Part shown: piece by piece, positions 7,956 through 14,620 of the stretch | How positions within the stretch are numbered: the stretch's first letter is position 1 | Layout of the letters: each line of letters opens with the position of its first letter | Assembly (NCBI GenBank): GCA_002320035.1 | Contig: DCJL01000039.1 | Coordinates: 44,091 to 61,807 of the forward strand | Direction: 5' to 3' | Length of the DNA: 17,717 bases | Origin: Clostridiales bacterium UBA1701 | GTDB taxonomy: Bacteria > Bacillota > Clostridia > Oscillospirales > Oscillospiraceae | Program-made: the position numbers and the translations under genes | The notes under the pieces: model-generated | Seen by the model: the letters and a program-made list of their open reading frames with translations, nothing else | Databases searched by the model: none | What the model was told of the DNA's origin: nothing

Positions 7956-9004
7956 AATCAGAAACGCGATTTGCAAAGGATGTGCGCCAGCAGCCGGAGA
8001 GCATGCGGCAAGCGCTTGCGTTTTATGAAGAGGAACAGGTTTTTGAAAAGGTGCGCCGCTTGGCCCAAAAGCAGTATGACAAGATCGTTATGACCGGCAT
8101 GGGCAGTTCCTACGCCGCCTGTATGAACGCTGGGGCAATTCTGCGTAACGCCGGGTTCAACGCCTTTACGGAGGTGAGCAGCGATCTGCTGCATTATCAT
8201 ACGGAGATGCTGACGGAGAACACCCTGCTGGTATTGGTATCCCAGTCCGGCCAGAGTGGGGAAATCCTGGATCTGTGCGCTGCCGCACCTGCTTCCGCCA
8301 CGGTCGTAGCAGTGACCAACGACCCAACTTGCGCACTGGCCAAACACGCAGAACTGACCCTCGTGATGCATGTGACCCCGGAGGACATTGTCTCGACCCG
8401 CAGCTATCTTGCCTCTCAGATCTTAATGCTTCTGTTTGCCAGGGCCTTCACCGGCGCAGCAGAGGAGGAAACCCTTCAGGATCTGCGTCAGTCTCTGGTA
8501 TATCTGAGCGAGGCAGTGGATGACTTCGATGAGATGCAGCAGCAAATGCGGGAGTATATGGGAGTGCCAGCCTACATCAATCTGATCGCTCGCGGCTGGT
8601 CTGTGGCCACGGCGGAGGGTGGCGCGCTCTTCATCAAGGAAGGCGCTAAAATGCCCTCGATTGCCTTCGAGGCTGCGCAGTTTCGCCACGGTCCCATCGA
8701 ATTGGTGACAGAAGGGTTTGCGGCTCTGGTTTTTATCCCAAAAGGCCGGTGTGAAGCGATGCAGCTTCGAATTGCGGAGGAAATCTGCCAGTATGGAGGA
8801 AAAGTGGTTGTCGTGGCTGAGGAGGGAGTAGAACTGCCTCGCCTGTCGGCAATGACTGTGATCCGTCAGCGCTATGTTTCTCAGGAGCTGGCTCCTCTGG
8901 TGAATATCGTACCGGTTCAGGCTTTTATCGACTATGTTTCCAAAGACAGCGGCATCGACTCCGGCAGCTTCCGCTGCGGAAGCAAAGTGACTGTCAAGCA
9001 GTAA
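7952..9004 (+). CDS. SIS-domain sugar-phosphate enzyme (FrlB/GlmS-C/AgaS-like)
   Basis: 350 residues with two SIS (sugar isomerase) domains as in the C-terminal half of GlmS and in FrlB deglycase. Domain 1 (about 40-170) has IVMTGMGSSYAA and VSQSGQSGE, which bind the sugar phosphate. Domain 2 (about 200-330) has EAAQFRHGPIE (240-250) with the Glu/His pair seen in deglycases, deaminases and GlmS. The tail GIDSGSFRCGSKVTV resembles the GlmS/deaminase C-terminal loop with Lys-Val-Thr. It has no glutaminase domain, so it is not a GlmS synthase. It likely releases the amine from, or isomerises, the 6-phosphate made by the kinase. It is last in the operon and is followed by a clear terminator. Confidence 0.8.
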   Translation: MKSETRFAKDVRQQPESMRQALAFYEEEQVFEKVRRLAQKQYDKIVMTGMGSSYAACMNAGAILRNAGFNAFTEVSSDLLHYHTEMLTENTLLVLVSQSGQSGEILDLCAAAPASATVVAVTNDPTCALAKHAELTLVMHVTPEDIVSTRSYLASQILMLLFARAFTGAAEEETLQDLRQSLVYLSEAVDDFDEMQQQMREYMGVPAYINLIARGWSVATAEGGALFIKEGAKMPSIAFEAAQFRHGPIELVTEGFAALVFIPKGRCEAMQLRIAEEICQYGGKVVVVAEEGVELPRLSAMTVIRQRYVSQELAPLVNIVPVQAFIDYVSKDSGIDSGSFRCGSKVTVKQ

Positions 9005-9010
9005 CCATAC

Positions 9011-9050
9011 AAAGACAAGACCACCGGCGAAACCGGAGGTCTTGTCTTTT
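9011..9050 (+). terminator. Rho-independent terminator of the sugar operon
   Basis: A long stem, AAAGACAAGACC-A-CCGG paired with CCGG-A-GGTCTTGTCTTT, with one A/A mismatch and a CGAAA loop, ending in TTTT. It begins 6 bp after the SIS stop codon and closes the operon. Confidence 0.85.
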
Positions 9051-9114
9051 GCTATGGAAAGAACTATCTGCATGGCACCTCTCCGGAAAATGCGGCGGCC
9101 TCTGAAATCAATAA

Positions 9115-9148
9115 AGAGACAGCCGCCGAATTGTCGATGGCTGTCTTT
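9115..9148 (-). terminator. Hairpin that may end the minus-strand small-gene unit
   Basis: On the minus strand, AAAGACAGCC and GGCTGTCTCTTT (one G-T pair) flank a 14-nt loop and are followed by the T-rich ATTGATTT. It would stop transcripts coming from 9510 and 9235. It marks the left edge of the mobile-element debris next to the operon terminator. Confidence 0.45.
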
Positions 9149-9235
9149 CGCCCTTAAGAGCAAGTTGGCCAATATAAGCAAAGCGCAGAGCAGCACAGCG
9201 ATGCTTCTGCGCCATTTGTTCTTGGCTAAGGGCAT
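9115..9235 (-). pseudogene. Start of a small membrane or secreted ORF, 3' end degraded
   Basis: An ATG (9235-9233) with a strong AAGGAGG (9240-9246) opens MPLAKNKWRRSIAVLLCALL followed by ILANLLL, a basic stretch then one hydrophobic helix, like a signal anchor. Downstream the frame stays open through a terminator-like hairpin and into the antisense of the SIS gene, which cannot be native. A +1 frame has a TAA close after the helix, at about 9154. The original gene was probably very short and is frameshifted or truncated at the element boundary. The family was not recognised. The end coordinate given is the hairpin, not a stop codon. Confidence 0.4.
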
Positions 9236-9270
9236 TGTTCCTCCTTTTTTCGCAGTTTTGGGAAAGGTGA

Positions 9271-9510
9271 TTAGCGGGTGGCCTCACCTCCTTTCCCCGG
9301 CGGATTGCCCTTGCCGATGGCGGTCATGCGGCCTGGGGTGTAGGGACACTCGGCATACTTGCAGTACCGATCCTTGCGGTACGGCCTGTGACAGCGACAG
9401 CTCCGGCACTCCGGAAATGGGCCGTCCACGCCGCTGTCGTAGTGGCCGCTACCGGGCTTGTCCCGCATGAGACTTTCAAAAGCCCGATGATCGCCATTGG
9501 TAAAATACAT
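9271..9510 (-). CDS. Small Cys-rich protein of integrative-element type
   Basis: 79 residues beginning MYFTNGDHRAFESLM and containing CRSCRCHRPYRKDRYCKYAEC, with five cysteines in 18 residues, suggesting a small metal-binding knuckle. The start is fixed by AAAGGAGG 6 bp upstream on the minus strand. Longer frames reaching 9780 run antisense to the next gene and lack a binding site. Short Cys-rich ORFs of this kind are common cargo in clostridial conjugative elements; their function is unknown. It lies 35 bp upstream of the minus-strand ORF at 9235 and was probably co-transcribed with it. Confidence 0.55.
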   Translation of the reverse strand: MYFTNGDHRAFESLMRDKPGSGHYDSGVDGPFPECRSCRCHRPYRKDRYCKYAECPYTPGRMTAIGKGNPPGKGGEATR

Positions 9511-9557
9511 GGCATACCTCCTTTCGGCGTGGATTAGGGCTTGCGGTGTATATGAAA

Positions 9558-9584
9558 AAATCCGTTTCATGGTGAAACGGATTT
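9558..9584. repeat. Left palindromic repeat flanking the defence-like cassette; minus-strand terminator
   Basis: AAATCCGTTTCA and TGAAACGGATTT form a perfect 12-bp stem around a 3-nt loop. Read on the minus strand it is followed by TTTC after the ATTT, so it can serve as a Rho-independent terminator for antisense transcription. A near-identical copy (three mismatches in 26 nt) sits at 12113-12138, exactly at the other end of the two-gene cassette. Confidence 0.8.
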
Positions 9585-9593
9585 CTAGACTCA

Positions 9594-9623
9594 TTGATAC
9601 AGCGGATATATGTGTGGTATAAT
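9594..9623 (+). promoter_or_regulatory. Promoter of the two-gene cassette
   Basis: TTGATA (9594-9599), an 18-bp spacer and a perfect TATAAT (9618-9623), preceded by TGTG. It lies 35 bp before the first gene and just inside the left palindrome, so the cassette carries its own expression signal. Confidence 0.75.
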
Positions 9624-9658
9624 TTTGCCAACGTTTGAAAAAATAAGGGGATAATTCA

Positions 9659-10687
9659 ATGCCAGAAGATAAATTCACTGACCTTATGCTGAGAACGCTT
9701 GATGACCATATCGAAGCAAAAAGAGCTGAGGGCTTATCTGATACTGCAATACTGGAACGGATAAACAAAATTGACTTCACCGAGATTTTTTCAAAAATGG
9801 CAGAAACTGTAGCTATAAATACTGTCGAAACTCTGGAAAAGACTATGTACGAACGAGTTTTAGAAGAACGCGCTCAAACAGCAGAGTTTATGGCTCGGCA
9901 TGAACAGATTTGGGGCAAAGGTTTTGTCGCTTCCGAAGCAATGTATATTATGGTGTTAGAAACTGTTGACATGTATAGGCAATATGTAGACGACCTTCCA
10001 GCAGAAACAATCGAAGAAAAACAGTATCATTTAGCTGCATTGCGCCAAATCCATGCTCGTGCATGTCAGCAGTTTCTTGAAATTACATACCTGATTAAAG
10101 CTGGCTTTGCCGATGGAGCATTTGCACGTTGGCGGTCAATGTATGAATTAAGTGTAGTTGCTGACTTCCTCATAAACAATGACGAAAGCGTTGCCTTGGC
10201 CTTTATTGAGTCCGCAGATTCAGATGACTCCTGGCATAATTGGGCAAAAGCTGCTCCATGTTTCGCTGGGCACAAAGGAAACATTACTTTTAACGATATT
10301 CAAAACAAATGTGACTTGTCCACAGATGTTTGGAGAAAGCAATACAAATTGGCAAATAAGGTTGTCCACGCATCACCTCAGGGAACATTCAATAGATTAG
10401 GGGCTTTTGTGGATACTAGTGTTCTTCAAGCTGGACATAGTGATTACGGGGTATCTCTGGCTGCTGAACATTCTGCAATCTCGCTTGCAGTTATTACGGC
10501 GTCCTTCTTAACCATTCTGCCCTATGGGGATGGAACTGTGCACGCTTCAACTATCGGGAAATGGGTTGATATTGTGAGGAAATACTATTATGAGGCCGAA
10601 GATAGGTGTTTTAGCGAGAAAAATGAAATGCACGCTACTAAGATAGATGGAACCGTGATTAGCACAGATTTACAAACTACCATTTAA
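9659..10687 (+). CDS. DUF5677-like helical protein, first gene of the cassette
   Basis: 342 residues, predicted mostly helical. The central part (about 125-290) resembles DUF5677: KAGFADGAFARWRSMYELSV (148-167) with the conserved Arg-Trp-Arg and Glu, and later KLANKVVHASPQGT (230-243) with His237. The N-terminal about 110 residues form a separate amphipathic helical region. The biochemical role of DUF5677 is not established. The Arg/His-containing helical layout is reminiscent of HEPN-like folds, but the canonical RxxxxxH is not seen. AAGGGG lies 8 bp before the ATG. The gene is 74 bp upstream of the nuclease gene's likely start, in the same AT-rich base composition, so the two were probably acquired together. 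It may act as sensor, inhibitor or partner of the nuclease (inference). Confidence 0.7.
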   Translation: MPEDKFTDLMLRTLDDHIEAKRAEGLSDTAILERINKIDFTEIFSKMAETVAINTVETLEKTMYERVLEERAQTAEFMARHEQIWGKGFVASEAMYIMVLETVDMYRQYVDDLPAETIEEKQYHLAALRQIHARACQQFLEITYLIKAGFADGAFARWRSMYELSVVADFLINNDESVALAFIESADSDDSWHNWAKAAPCFAGHKGNITFNDIQNKCDLSTDVWRKQYKLANKVVHASPQGTFNRLGAFVDTSVLQAGHSDYGVSLAAEHSAISLAVITASFLTILPYGDGTVHASTIGKWVDIVRKYYYEAEDRCFSEKNEMHATKIDGTVISTDLQTTI

Positions 10688-10761
10688 CGGAAAACATTTA
10701 TTTCATAGTCAAACAGTTTCTTGCAAAAATGTCTGTAGCACAATTATTGGAGGCATTACAA

Positions 10762-12114
10762 ATGACTGTTACTGATTCATTGCAAAATGAGATAGCGGAT
10801 TACTTATCCAGCTATAAAGCATACGATCTACCAAATATATGCAAATCATATGGGATAGAGTGTAATGAGCAATCAAATCCCAATAGTAGCAAGAGAATAT
10901 ACATAAATAGTGGACTAAAGAAAATGAATCTTGCCCAGACCAAGGAACTTGTAAAAAGGATCATAGCAAACGGGGCAGACACCGAGTTCGTTAGGAAAAT
11001 CGAACCATTTATGGATGACGATTTCTTCTTTATCCCGATGGTTTCTCGACGTGCTATTTTGGAGTGGTTATCGTCGGAAAGAAACCTTGAAGGTAAAAAG
11101 AATGTTGTAGATCTGCTTTCAATGTCATGGAACTTGAAAAACATAGCAATAAAAAAAGAATGGTGTAACACAAATGCTTATGACTTCATATTCCAGCACA
11201 TGGTTAGGAATGATGATATATCCTACAAAGAACTGTTTGAAGAGATACTAGATATAATCTATGTACCAGATTCTATTTTAATCCGTTTTTTGGAGGCTCT
11301 TGTAGATCCTTCTATACGGGAGGATTCCGAAATTGCCTACTACATAAGTGAAATCAATAAACTCCTGGTGACAGACGGATACCAGTTTCAAGTAGAAAAG
11401 CATATTGGTGGACGGCCTATATATAAAATCGTGCAGGGAAATGGCGGCATAGAAAAAACAATTAAAAATATCATATTTGGAGCGTATGATGGGAAGCCAG
11501 ATATTGTAATTTCAGATGCCCTAACGAATGATATAGAGATTGTTGGAGACAGCAGTAAATGCCTTTTATATATGCTTCCTCCAAAAAGCAACGGGTTATC
11601 TTGGCATGAATTAGTTACCTGGTGGAATAACGGCAATGAGGAATACGATTTAGAAGTTGAGAAAGCGTTAGTTGTTCGTTTGATACGGTCTTTGGATTCC
11701 GAACCAGAAACTCTTTTTTTGCGGGCTTATTACAACTTCATACACAAACTACACAATAATAATCTTCCGGCATTGATACCGCAGGTCTATTGCCTCTATG
11801 ATCCCAAAAGTGCAAAAATGCGTGGAGGCCAAAGCTATGTTTTCCATCAAAGAATGGATTTCTTAATTCTAATGCCAAACTGGGTTAGAGTTGTAATTGA
11901 AATTGACGGGAAACAACACTATTCAGTTGATAATATTGCATCTCCTGAATTGTACGCAAAAATGGTAGAGGATGACAGAAAGCTGAGCCTATACGGATAT
12001 GATGTTTACCGTTTTGGCGGTCAAGAGTTCGTAAATAGAGATGAAGCAAGAAAGAAAATAGAAGCCTTTATCACGGACTTATTCAAAAAGTACGATATTA
12101 TTCCAGCACAATAA
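10762..12114 (+). CDS. AbiJ-like protein: AbiJ-NTD3-type domain with C-terminal PD-(D/E)XK nuclease
   Basis: 450 residues. I chose the ATG at 10762 because GGAGG (10749-10753) lies 8 bp ahead; the upstream ATG at 10729 has no binding site. Residues about 94-221 resemble the AbiJ-NTD3 domain: SRRAILEWLSSE, LLSMSWNLKNI, FQHMVRNDDI, FLEALVDPSIRED, GGRPIYKI. A middle module follows (KPDIVISDALTNDIEIV, LVTWWNN). The C-terminus is a restriction-endonuclease-like fold with QVYCLYDP, QRMDFLI (Asp366), VVIEIDGKQHY (Glu380, Asp382, Lys384), EDDRKLSLYGYDVYRFGG. All candidate catalytic residues are present. Related proteins are annotated as AbiJ-like abortive-infection proteins. The likely job is cutting DNA or RNA upon phage infection. 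It is markedly AT-richer than the left operon, a sign of transfer. Family confidence is good, mechanism unknown. Confidence 0.78.
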   Translation: MTVTDSLQNEIADYLSSYKAYDLPNICKSYGIECNEQSNPNSSKRIYINSGLKKMNLAQTKELVKRIIANGADTEFVRKIEPFMDDDFFFIPMVSRRAILEWLSSERNLEGKKNVVDLLSMSWNLKNIAIKKEWCNTNAYDFIFQHMVRNDDISYKELFEEILDIIYVPDSILIRFLEALVDPSIREDSEIAYYISEINKLLVTDGYQFQVEKHIGGRPIYKIVQGNGGIEKTIKNIIFGAYDGKPDIVISDALTNDIEIVGDSSKCLLYMLPPKSNGLSWHELVTWWNNGNEEYDLEVEKALVVRLIRSLDSEPETLFLRAYYNFIHKLHNNNLPALIPQVYCLYDPKSAKMRGGQSYVFHQRMDFLILMPNWVRVVIEIDGKQHYSVDNIASPELYAKMVEDDRKLSLYGYDVYRFGGQEFVNRDEARKKIEAFITDLFKKYDIIPAQ

Positions 12115-12138
12115 TCCGTTTCACCGTGAAACGAATTT
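12113..12138. repeat. Right palindromic repeat overlapping the nuclease stop codon
   Basis: AATCCGTTTCA-CCG-TGAAACGAATTT: a direct, near-identical copy of the left repeat (9559-9584), itself a 7-9 bp palindrome. It overlaps the TAA stop of the nuclease gene and is followed by TTTTGG, so it may act as a weak terminator of the cassette as well as a boundary repeat. Confidence 0.75.
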
Positions 12139-12145
12139 TGGAAAC

Positions 12146-12182
12146 AAAAAAAGGGCCGTTTTCACGAAATGGAAATCGGCCC
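12146..12182 (-). terminator. Minus-strand Rho-independent terminator
   Basis: GGGCCG-T-TTTC pairs with GAAA-T-CGGCCC around an 8-nt loop, and on the minus strand it is followed by seven T residues. It would stop antisense transcripts from the IS3 element before they enter the defence-like cassette. Confidence 0.7.
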
Positions 12183-12254
12183 TGATAGGGGAGATGCTTA
12201 AATGGCGGTGGATCGTGCCAACATCATCACGATATGTAGTTTTAGAAAAGGGAA

Positions 12255-12282
12255 AGGCTTGTTTTCTTACGAAAACAAGCCT
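12255..12282. terminator. 12-bp perfect hairpin left of the IS3 element
   Basis: AGGCTTGTTTTC and GAAAACAAGCCT flank a TTAC loop. On the minus strand it is followed by TTCCCTTTTC, so it may be a terminator for IS read-through or a remnant of a lost neighbouring gene. No gene is seen between 12139 and 12291. Confidence 0.45.
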
Positions 12283-12351
12283 CAGTCTGTCTGGACCGCC
12301 CCAGATTGTGCGGACAGCACAAAAAGCCCTCTGAAGTAGGGATATGAAGTT

Positions 12352-13206
12352 TTAAGCAACAGACTGGCATCGCAATTCCAGCGGTGTCAGTTTTGTTTTG
12401 GTCTGGATGCGTTGGTGGTTGTAGAAATAGATATATTCGTCAATTAGGCGATTGGCCTCGGCAAACGAAGAAATCTTTGTACGGTGGATGCACTCTGTTT
12501 TGAGGATGGAGAAGAAGTTCTCGGCCAGTGCATTGTCATATGGATTGCCGCGTCTTGACATGGACGGCGTAATACCGTATGCTTGAGTCAGCTTGAAGTA
12601 CGCTTGTGAGGTATACTGAAAGCCCTGGTCACTGTGGAGCTGCAACTCTGCAGTGACCTTTTCCTTTTTCTTGGCGGCTCCCAGTGTAGAGAGAACAAGG
12701 TGGATCGTCTGCTGCGTACTGGTCTTGTATGCAACGATACTGTTGTCGTAGAGGTCCCGAATGACAGAAAGAAAGAGAAAGCCTTGTCCGGTACGGATGT
12801 AAGAAATGTCTGTTACCCACTTCTGGTTCGGTCGCTCGGCAACGAAGTTTCGGTTCAGCAGGTTCGGATAACGGTGCAGAGCTTCTCCATACCTCACATA
12901 CCGCCTCCTTCTCACAACAGAGAGCAGGCCGTATTTATTCATGACTCTAAGCACAGTTTTGGGATTACAGTATATTTTGTGCCTTTCAAGCCAAATGTGT
13001 ACTCTGCGGTAGCCGTAGGTTTGCTTGCATTCGGCTTGGCACTCCCGGATCTTCTCAGCGAGCGGCAGATCTTTTGCTGGTACATCCATTCTTTGCACAT
13101 AGCTGTAATACCCGCTGCGTGAGACGCCGAAGATGCGGCACATTTCGCTGATGCTGTACTTTTCTCGGTGGCGGTAAATGACATTGTATTTAACGCTGGC
13201 TTTCAC
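12352..13206 (-). CDS. IS3-family transposase OrfB (DDE integrase-fold)
   Basis: 284 residues, full length. An HTH_21-like N-terminus (EKYSISEMCRIFGVSRSGYY, about 16-34) is followed by the rve catalytic core, with Asp133 in WVTDISYI, Asp193 in LHSDQGFQY and Glu229 in NALAENFFSILK. The 35-residue spacing between the last two is the IS3 DD35E pattern. HQRIQTKTKLTPLELR closes the domain. The start is a GTG that overlaps the orfA stop (GTGA), with GAAAGGAA in front. No A6G-type slippery heptamer is visible at the junction, so coupled re-initiation rather than frameshifting may be used here. Confidence 0.92.
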   Translation of the reverse strand: MKASVKYNVIYRHREKYSISEMCRIFGVSRSGYYSYVQRMDVPAKDLPLAEKIRECQAECKQTYGYRRVHIWLERHKIYCNPKTVLRVMNKYGLLSVVRRRRYVRYGEALHRYPNLLNRNFVAERPNQKWVTDISYIRTGQGFLFLSVIRDLYDNSIVAYKTSTQQTIHLVLSTLGAAKKKEKVTAELQLHSDQGFQYTSQAYFKLTQAYGITPSMSRRGNPYDNALAENFFSILKTECIHRTKISSFAEANRLIDEYIYFYNHQRIQTKTKLTPLELRCQSVA

Positions 13207-13487
13207 TTCCTTTCGGTGAGCGAGAGAAAATCCCGCAACAGCTCCACTTCCATTTTCAGCCGCTTGTTCTCATACTTGTATTCCTGCAGCGTCTTGGCTG
13301 GCTTGCGACCTCTCTGCTTGGGGATTCCTTGACACTTCTTTTTTCGTTCTCTCCGCAGCAGTTCTTTTACAACCATTTTACTTCCCAACCCAAGTTTCTC
13401 CGCTATCTCTCGTTGTGTGAACCCCTGTTCTGCCAGTTGCTTTATTGCAGGCAACAATGCTTGCACTTTCTCGTATTTTCTTGGCAT
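13203..13487 (-). CDS. IS3-family transposase OrfA (HTH protein)
   Basis: 94 residues. A helix-turn-helix sits in EQGFTQREIAEKLGLGSKMV (about 20-39), then a basic linker RRERKKKCQGIPKQRGRKP and a coiled/leucine-zipper region YKYENKRLKMEVELLRDFL typical of IS3 OrfA multimerisation. It overlaps orfB by GTGA. Its ribosome binding site (AGGGGG) lies inside the arm of the hairpin at 13495-13533. Confidence 0.88.
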   Translation of the reverse strand: MPRKYEKVQALLPAIKQLAEQGFTQREIAEKLGLGSKMVVKELLRRERKKKCQGIPKQRGRKPAKTLQEYKYENKRLKMEVELLRDFLSLTERK

Positions 13488-13494
13488 AGCAATA

Positions 13495-13533
13495 CCCCCT
13501 GATGTAGTACTTTCATTTTCCTACATCAGGGGG
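13495..13533. promoter_or_regulatory. Perfect 13-bp hairpin covering the orfA ribosome binding site
   Basis: CCCCCTGATGTAG and CTACATCAGGGGG are separated by 13 nt just inside the right end of the IS. In a transcript entering from outside, the AGGGGG ribosome binding site of orfA would be locked in the stem. This protects against transposase expression from neighbouring promoters, a known strategy of insertion sequences. Confidence 0.65.
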
Positions 13534-13569
13534 CTTTTGTCTATTGTCCTATTTTACTGGTTCAGTCCA

Positions 13570-14438
13570 AAAATTGGGTGGTTTTCAAAGATGTCCATGA
13601 GCCGATCATTGACCGTGCTGTGTGGGAGCAGGTTCAGCAGAAACGAGGCAAAGTCCGCAAGCGCCGCACCAACGAGGGCGAAAAGAATATGTTTTCCGGT
13701 CTGCTGGTCTGTGCTGATTGCGGAAATAACCTGCACTTCCACTTCAATCAGGGAAACCCAGAGATCAGGTATTTCAACTGTTCCAACTATAAAGGCAACC
13801 GCGGCACCTGCACCTCTACCCATTATGTCCGTGTGGATTTTCTGGAACAGGTAGTGTTAGGTGAGATCAAGCGGCTGACCAAGTTTGCCAGCCGGTATGA
13901 GGATGATTTCGTCAAGGCCGTTATGGGCAGCACCCAACAGAATGTGGCTCTGGACCGCAAGCTCAAAGAAAAAGAGCTTGCAGCCCTGCAAGCCCGTGAT
14001 GAAGAACTGGATGGATTGTTCGAGCGTATCTATGAGGACAATGTTTCCGGCAAGCTCTCTGATGACCGCTTTGCCAAAATGTCCCGTAGGTATGAGGATG
14101 AACAAAAGGAGATATCTGAGAAAATCAAGGCCCTCCGTGCGGAAATGGACAAGCTCAGTAGTAAGTCCGTAACGGCGGACATGTTTATCTCCACCGTCCG
14201 CAAATATACCAGAGCCAAGGCCCTGACCCCCAGGATGCTCAATGAACTGATCGATCACATCGAAGTCCACCAAGCGGAGAAGATCGACGGGATATGGGAG
14301 CAGCACCTGGTGATCCATTACAACTGTGTGGGGGCCATCTTCATCCCCGATGTATTCCCACTCCCAGCGCCCCAGGTGTCGGTAAATACAAGAAAAGGCG
14401 TAGTTGTCAACTACGCCCCAGGTCAACTCGCTGTATAA
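13570..14438 (+). pseudogene. Large serine recombinase, C-terminal part only, cut by IS3
   Basis: The frame is open from the IS edge (AKNWVVFKDVHEPIIDR at the junction) to TAA 14436-14438, about 289 residues. It shows the end of the recombinase domain (KDVHEPIIDRAVWEQVQ), the zinc ribbon (CADCG, then YFNCSNYKGNRGTCTSTHY), a long coiled coil (about 130-220, KLKEKELAALQARDEELDG) and the C-terminal VSVNTRKGVVVNYAP. The N-terminal catalytic resolvase domain with the nucleophilic serine is missing, and is not found left of the IS. Such recombinases integrate and excise clostridial transposons and usually sit at one end of the element, so this marks a former element boundary. It is not active. Confidence 0.88.
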
Positions 14439-14442
14439 AAAA

Positions 14443-14488
14443 GGCGGGTGTTCTTAACAGCCTTTCAAATGCTGTAAGAACACTCGCC
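14443..14488. terminator. Long hairpin after the recombinase remnant
   Basis: GGCGGGTGTTCTTAACAGC pairs with GCTGTAAGAACACTCGCC, with one bulged A and one G-T, over a 9-nt loop. On the minus strand the A-run at 14437-14442 supplies a T-run, so it works best for minus-strand transcripts, but its position also suits the end of the recombinase gene. Confidence 0.6.
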
Positions 14489-14588
14489 ATGGTCGGAGTG
14501 TAATTATAGGATCTGGAAAAATCCAGTCATATCAATGGTTTCAAGCAGTAAGCAAGAGGTTGTTATCCTAAGAGAAAACAATTTTAAC

Positions 14589-14620
14589 GCCACCGCCAAG
14601 TTTTGAGCGGCGGCTTATTC
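14589..14620. terminator. Bidirectional terminator between recombinase remnant and retron
   Basis: GCCACCGCC pairs with GCGGCGGC across an AAGTTTTGA loop. It is followed on the plus strand by TTATTCTTTT and begins right at the reverse-transcriptase stop codon on the minus strand. It separates the convergent genes. The stretch 14489-14588 holds no gene I can support. Confidence 0.6.

Larger units (their letters stand above)
12292..13569 (-). mobile_element. Complete IS3-family insertion sequence, about 1278 bp
   Basis: The imperfect terminal inverted repeats are TGGACCGCCCCAG at the left end and TGGACTGAACCAG reading inward from the right end. Similarity continues inward (xCAAAAxGCCCxCTGAxGTAGG). 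Between them lie overlapping orfA and orfB on the minus strand, both apparently intact. The bases outside the ends do not form a matching short duplication (GTC on the left, AAA on the right), and the right end cuts a recombinase gene whose missing half is not on the left side. The element therefore probably caused a deletion after insertion. Confidence 0.85.

Noticed and set aside
8423..9235. 270-residue minus-strand ORF from 9235
   Set aside because: Only the first roughly 27 codons look real (good binding site, signal-like helix). The rest crosses the operon terminator and runs antisense to the SIS gene.
10729..10761. Upstream ATG for the AbiJ-like nuclease
   Set aside because: No Shine-Dalgarno sequence in front, whereas the ATG at 10762 has GGAGG at 8-bp spacing.
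14397..14417. Perfect 10-bp palindrome GGCGTAGTTG/CAACTACGCC considered as a recombination site
   Set aside because: It lies inside the conserved coding sequence for TRKGVVVNYAP of the recombinase, so coding constraint or chance explains it.
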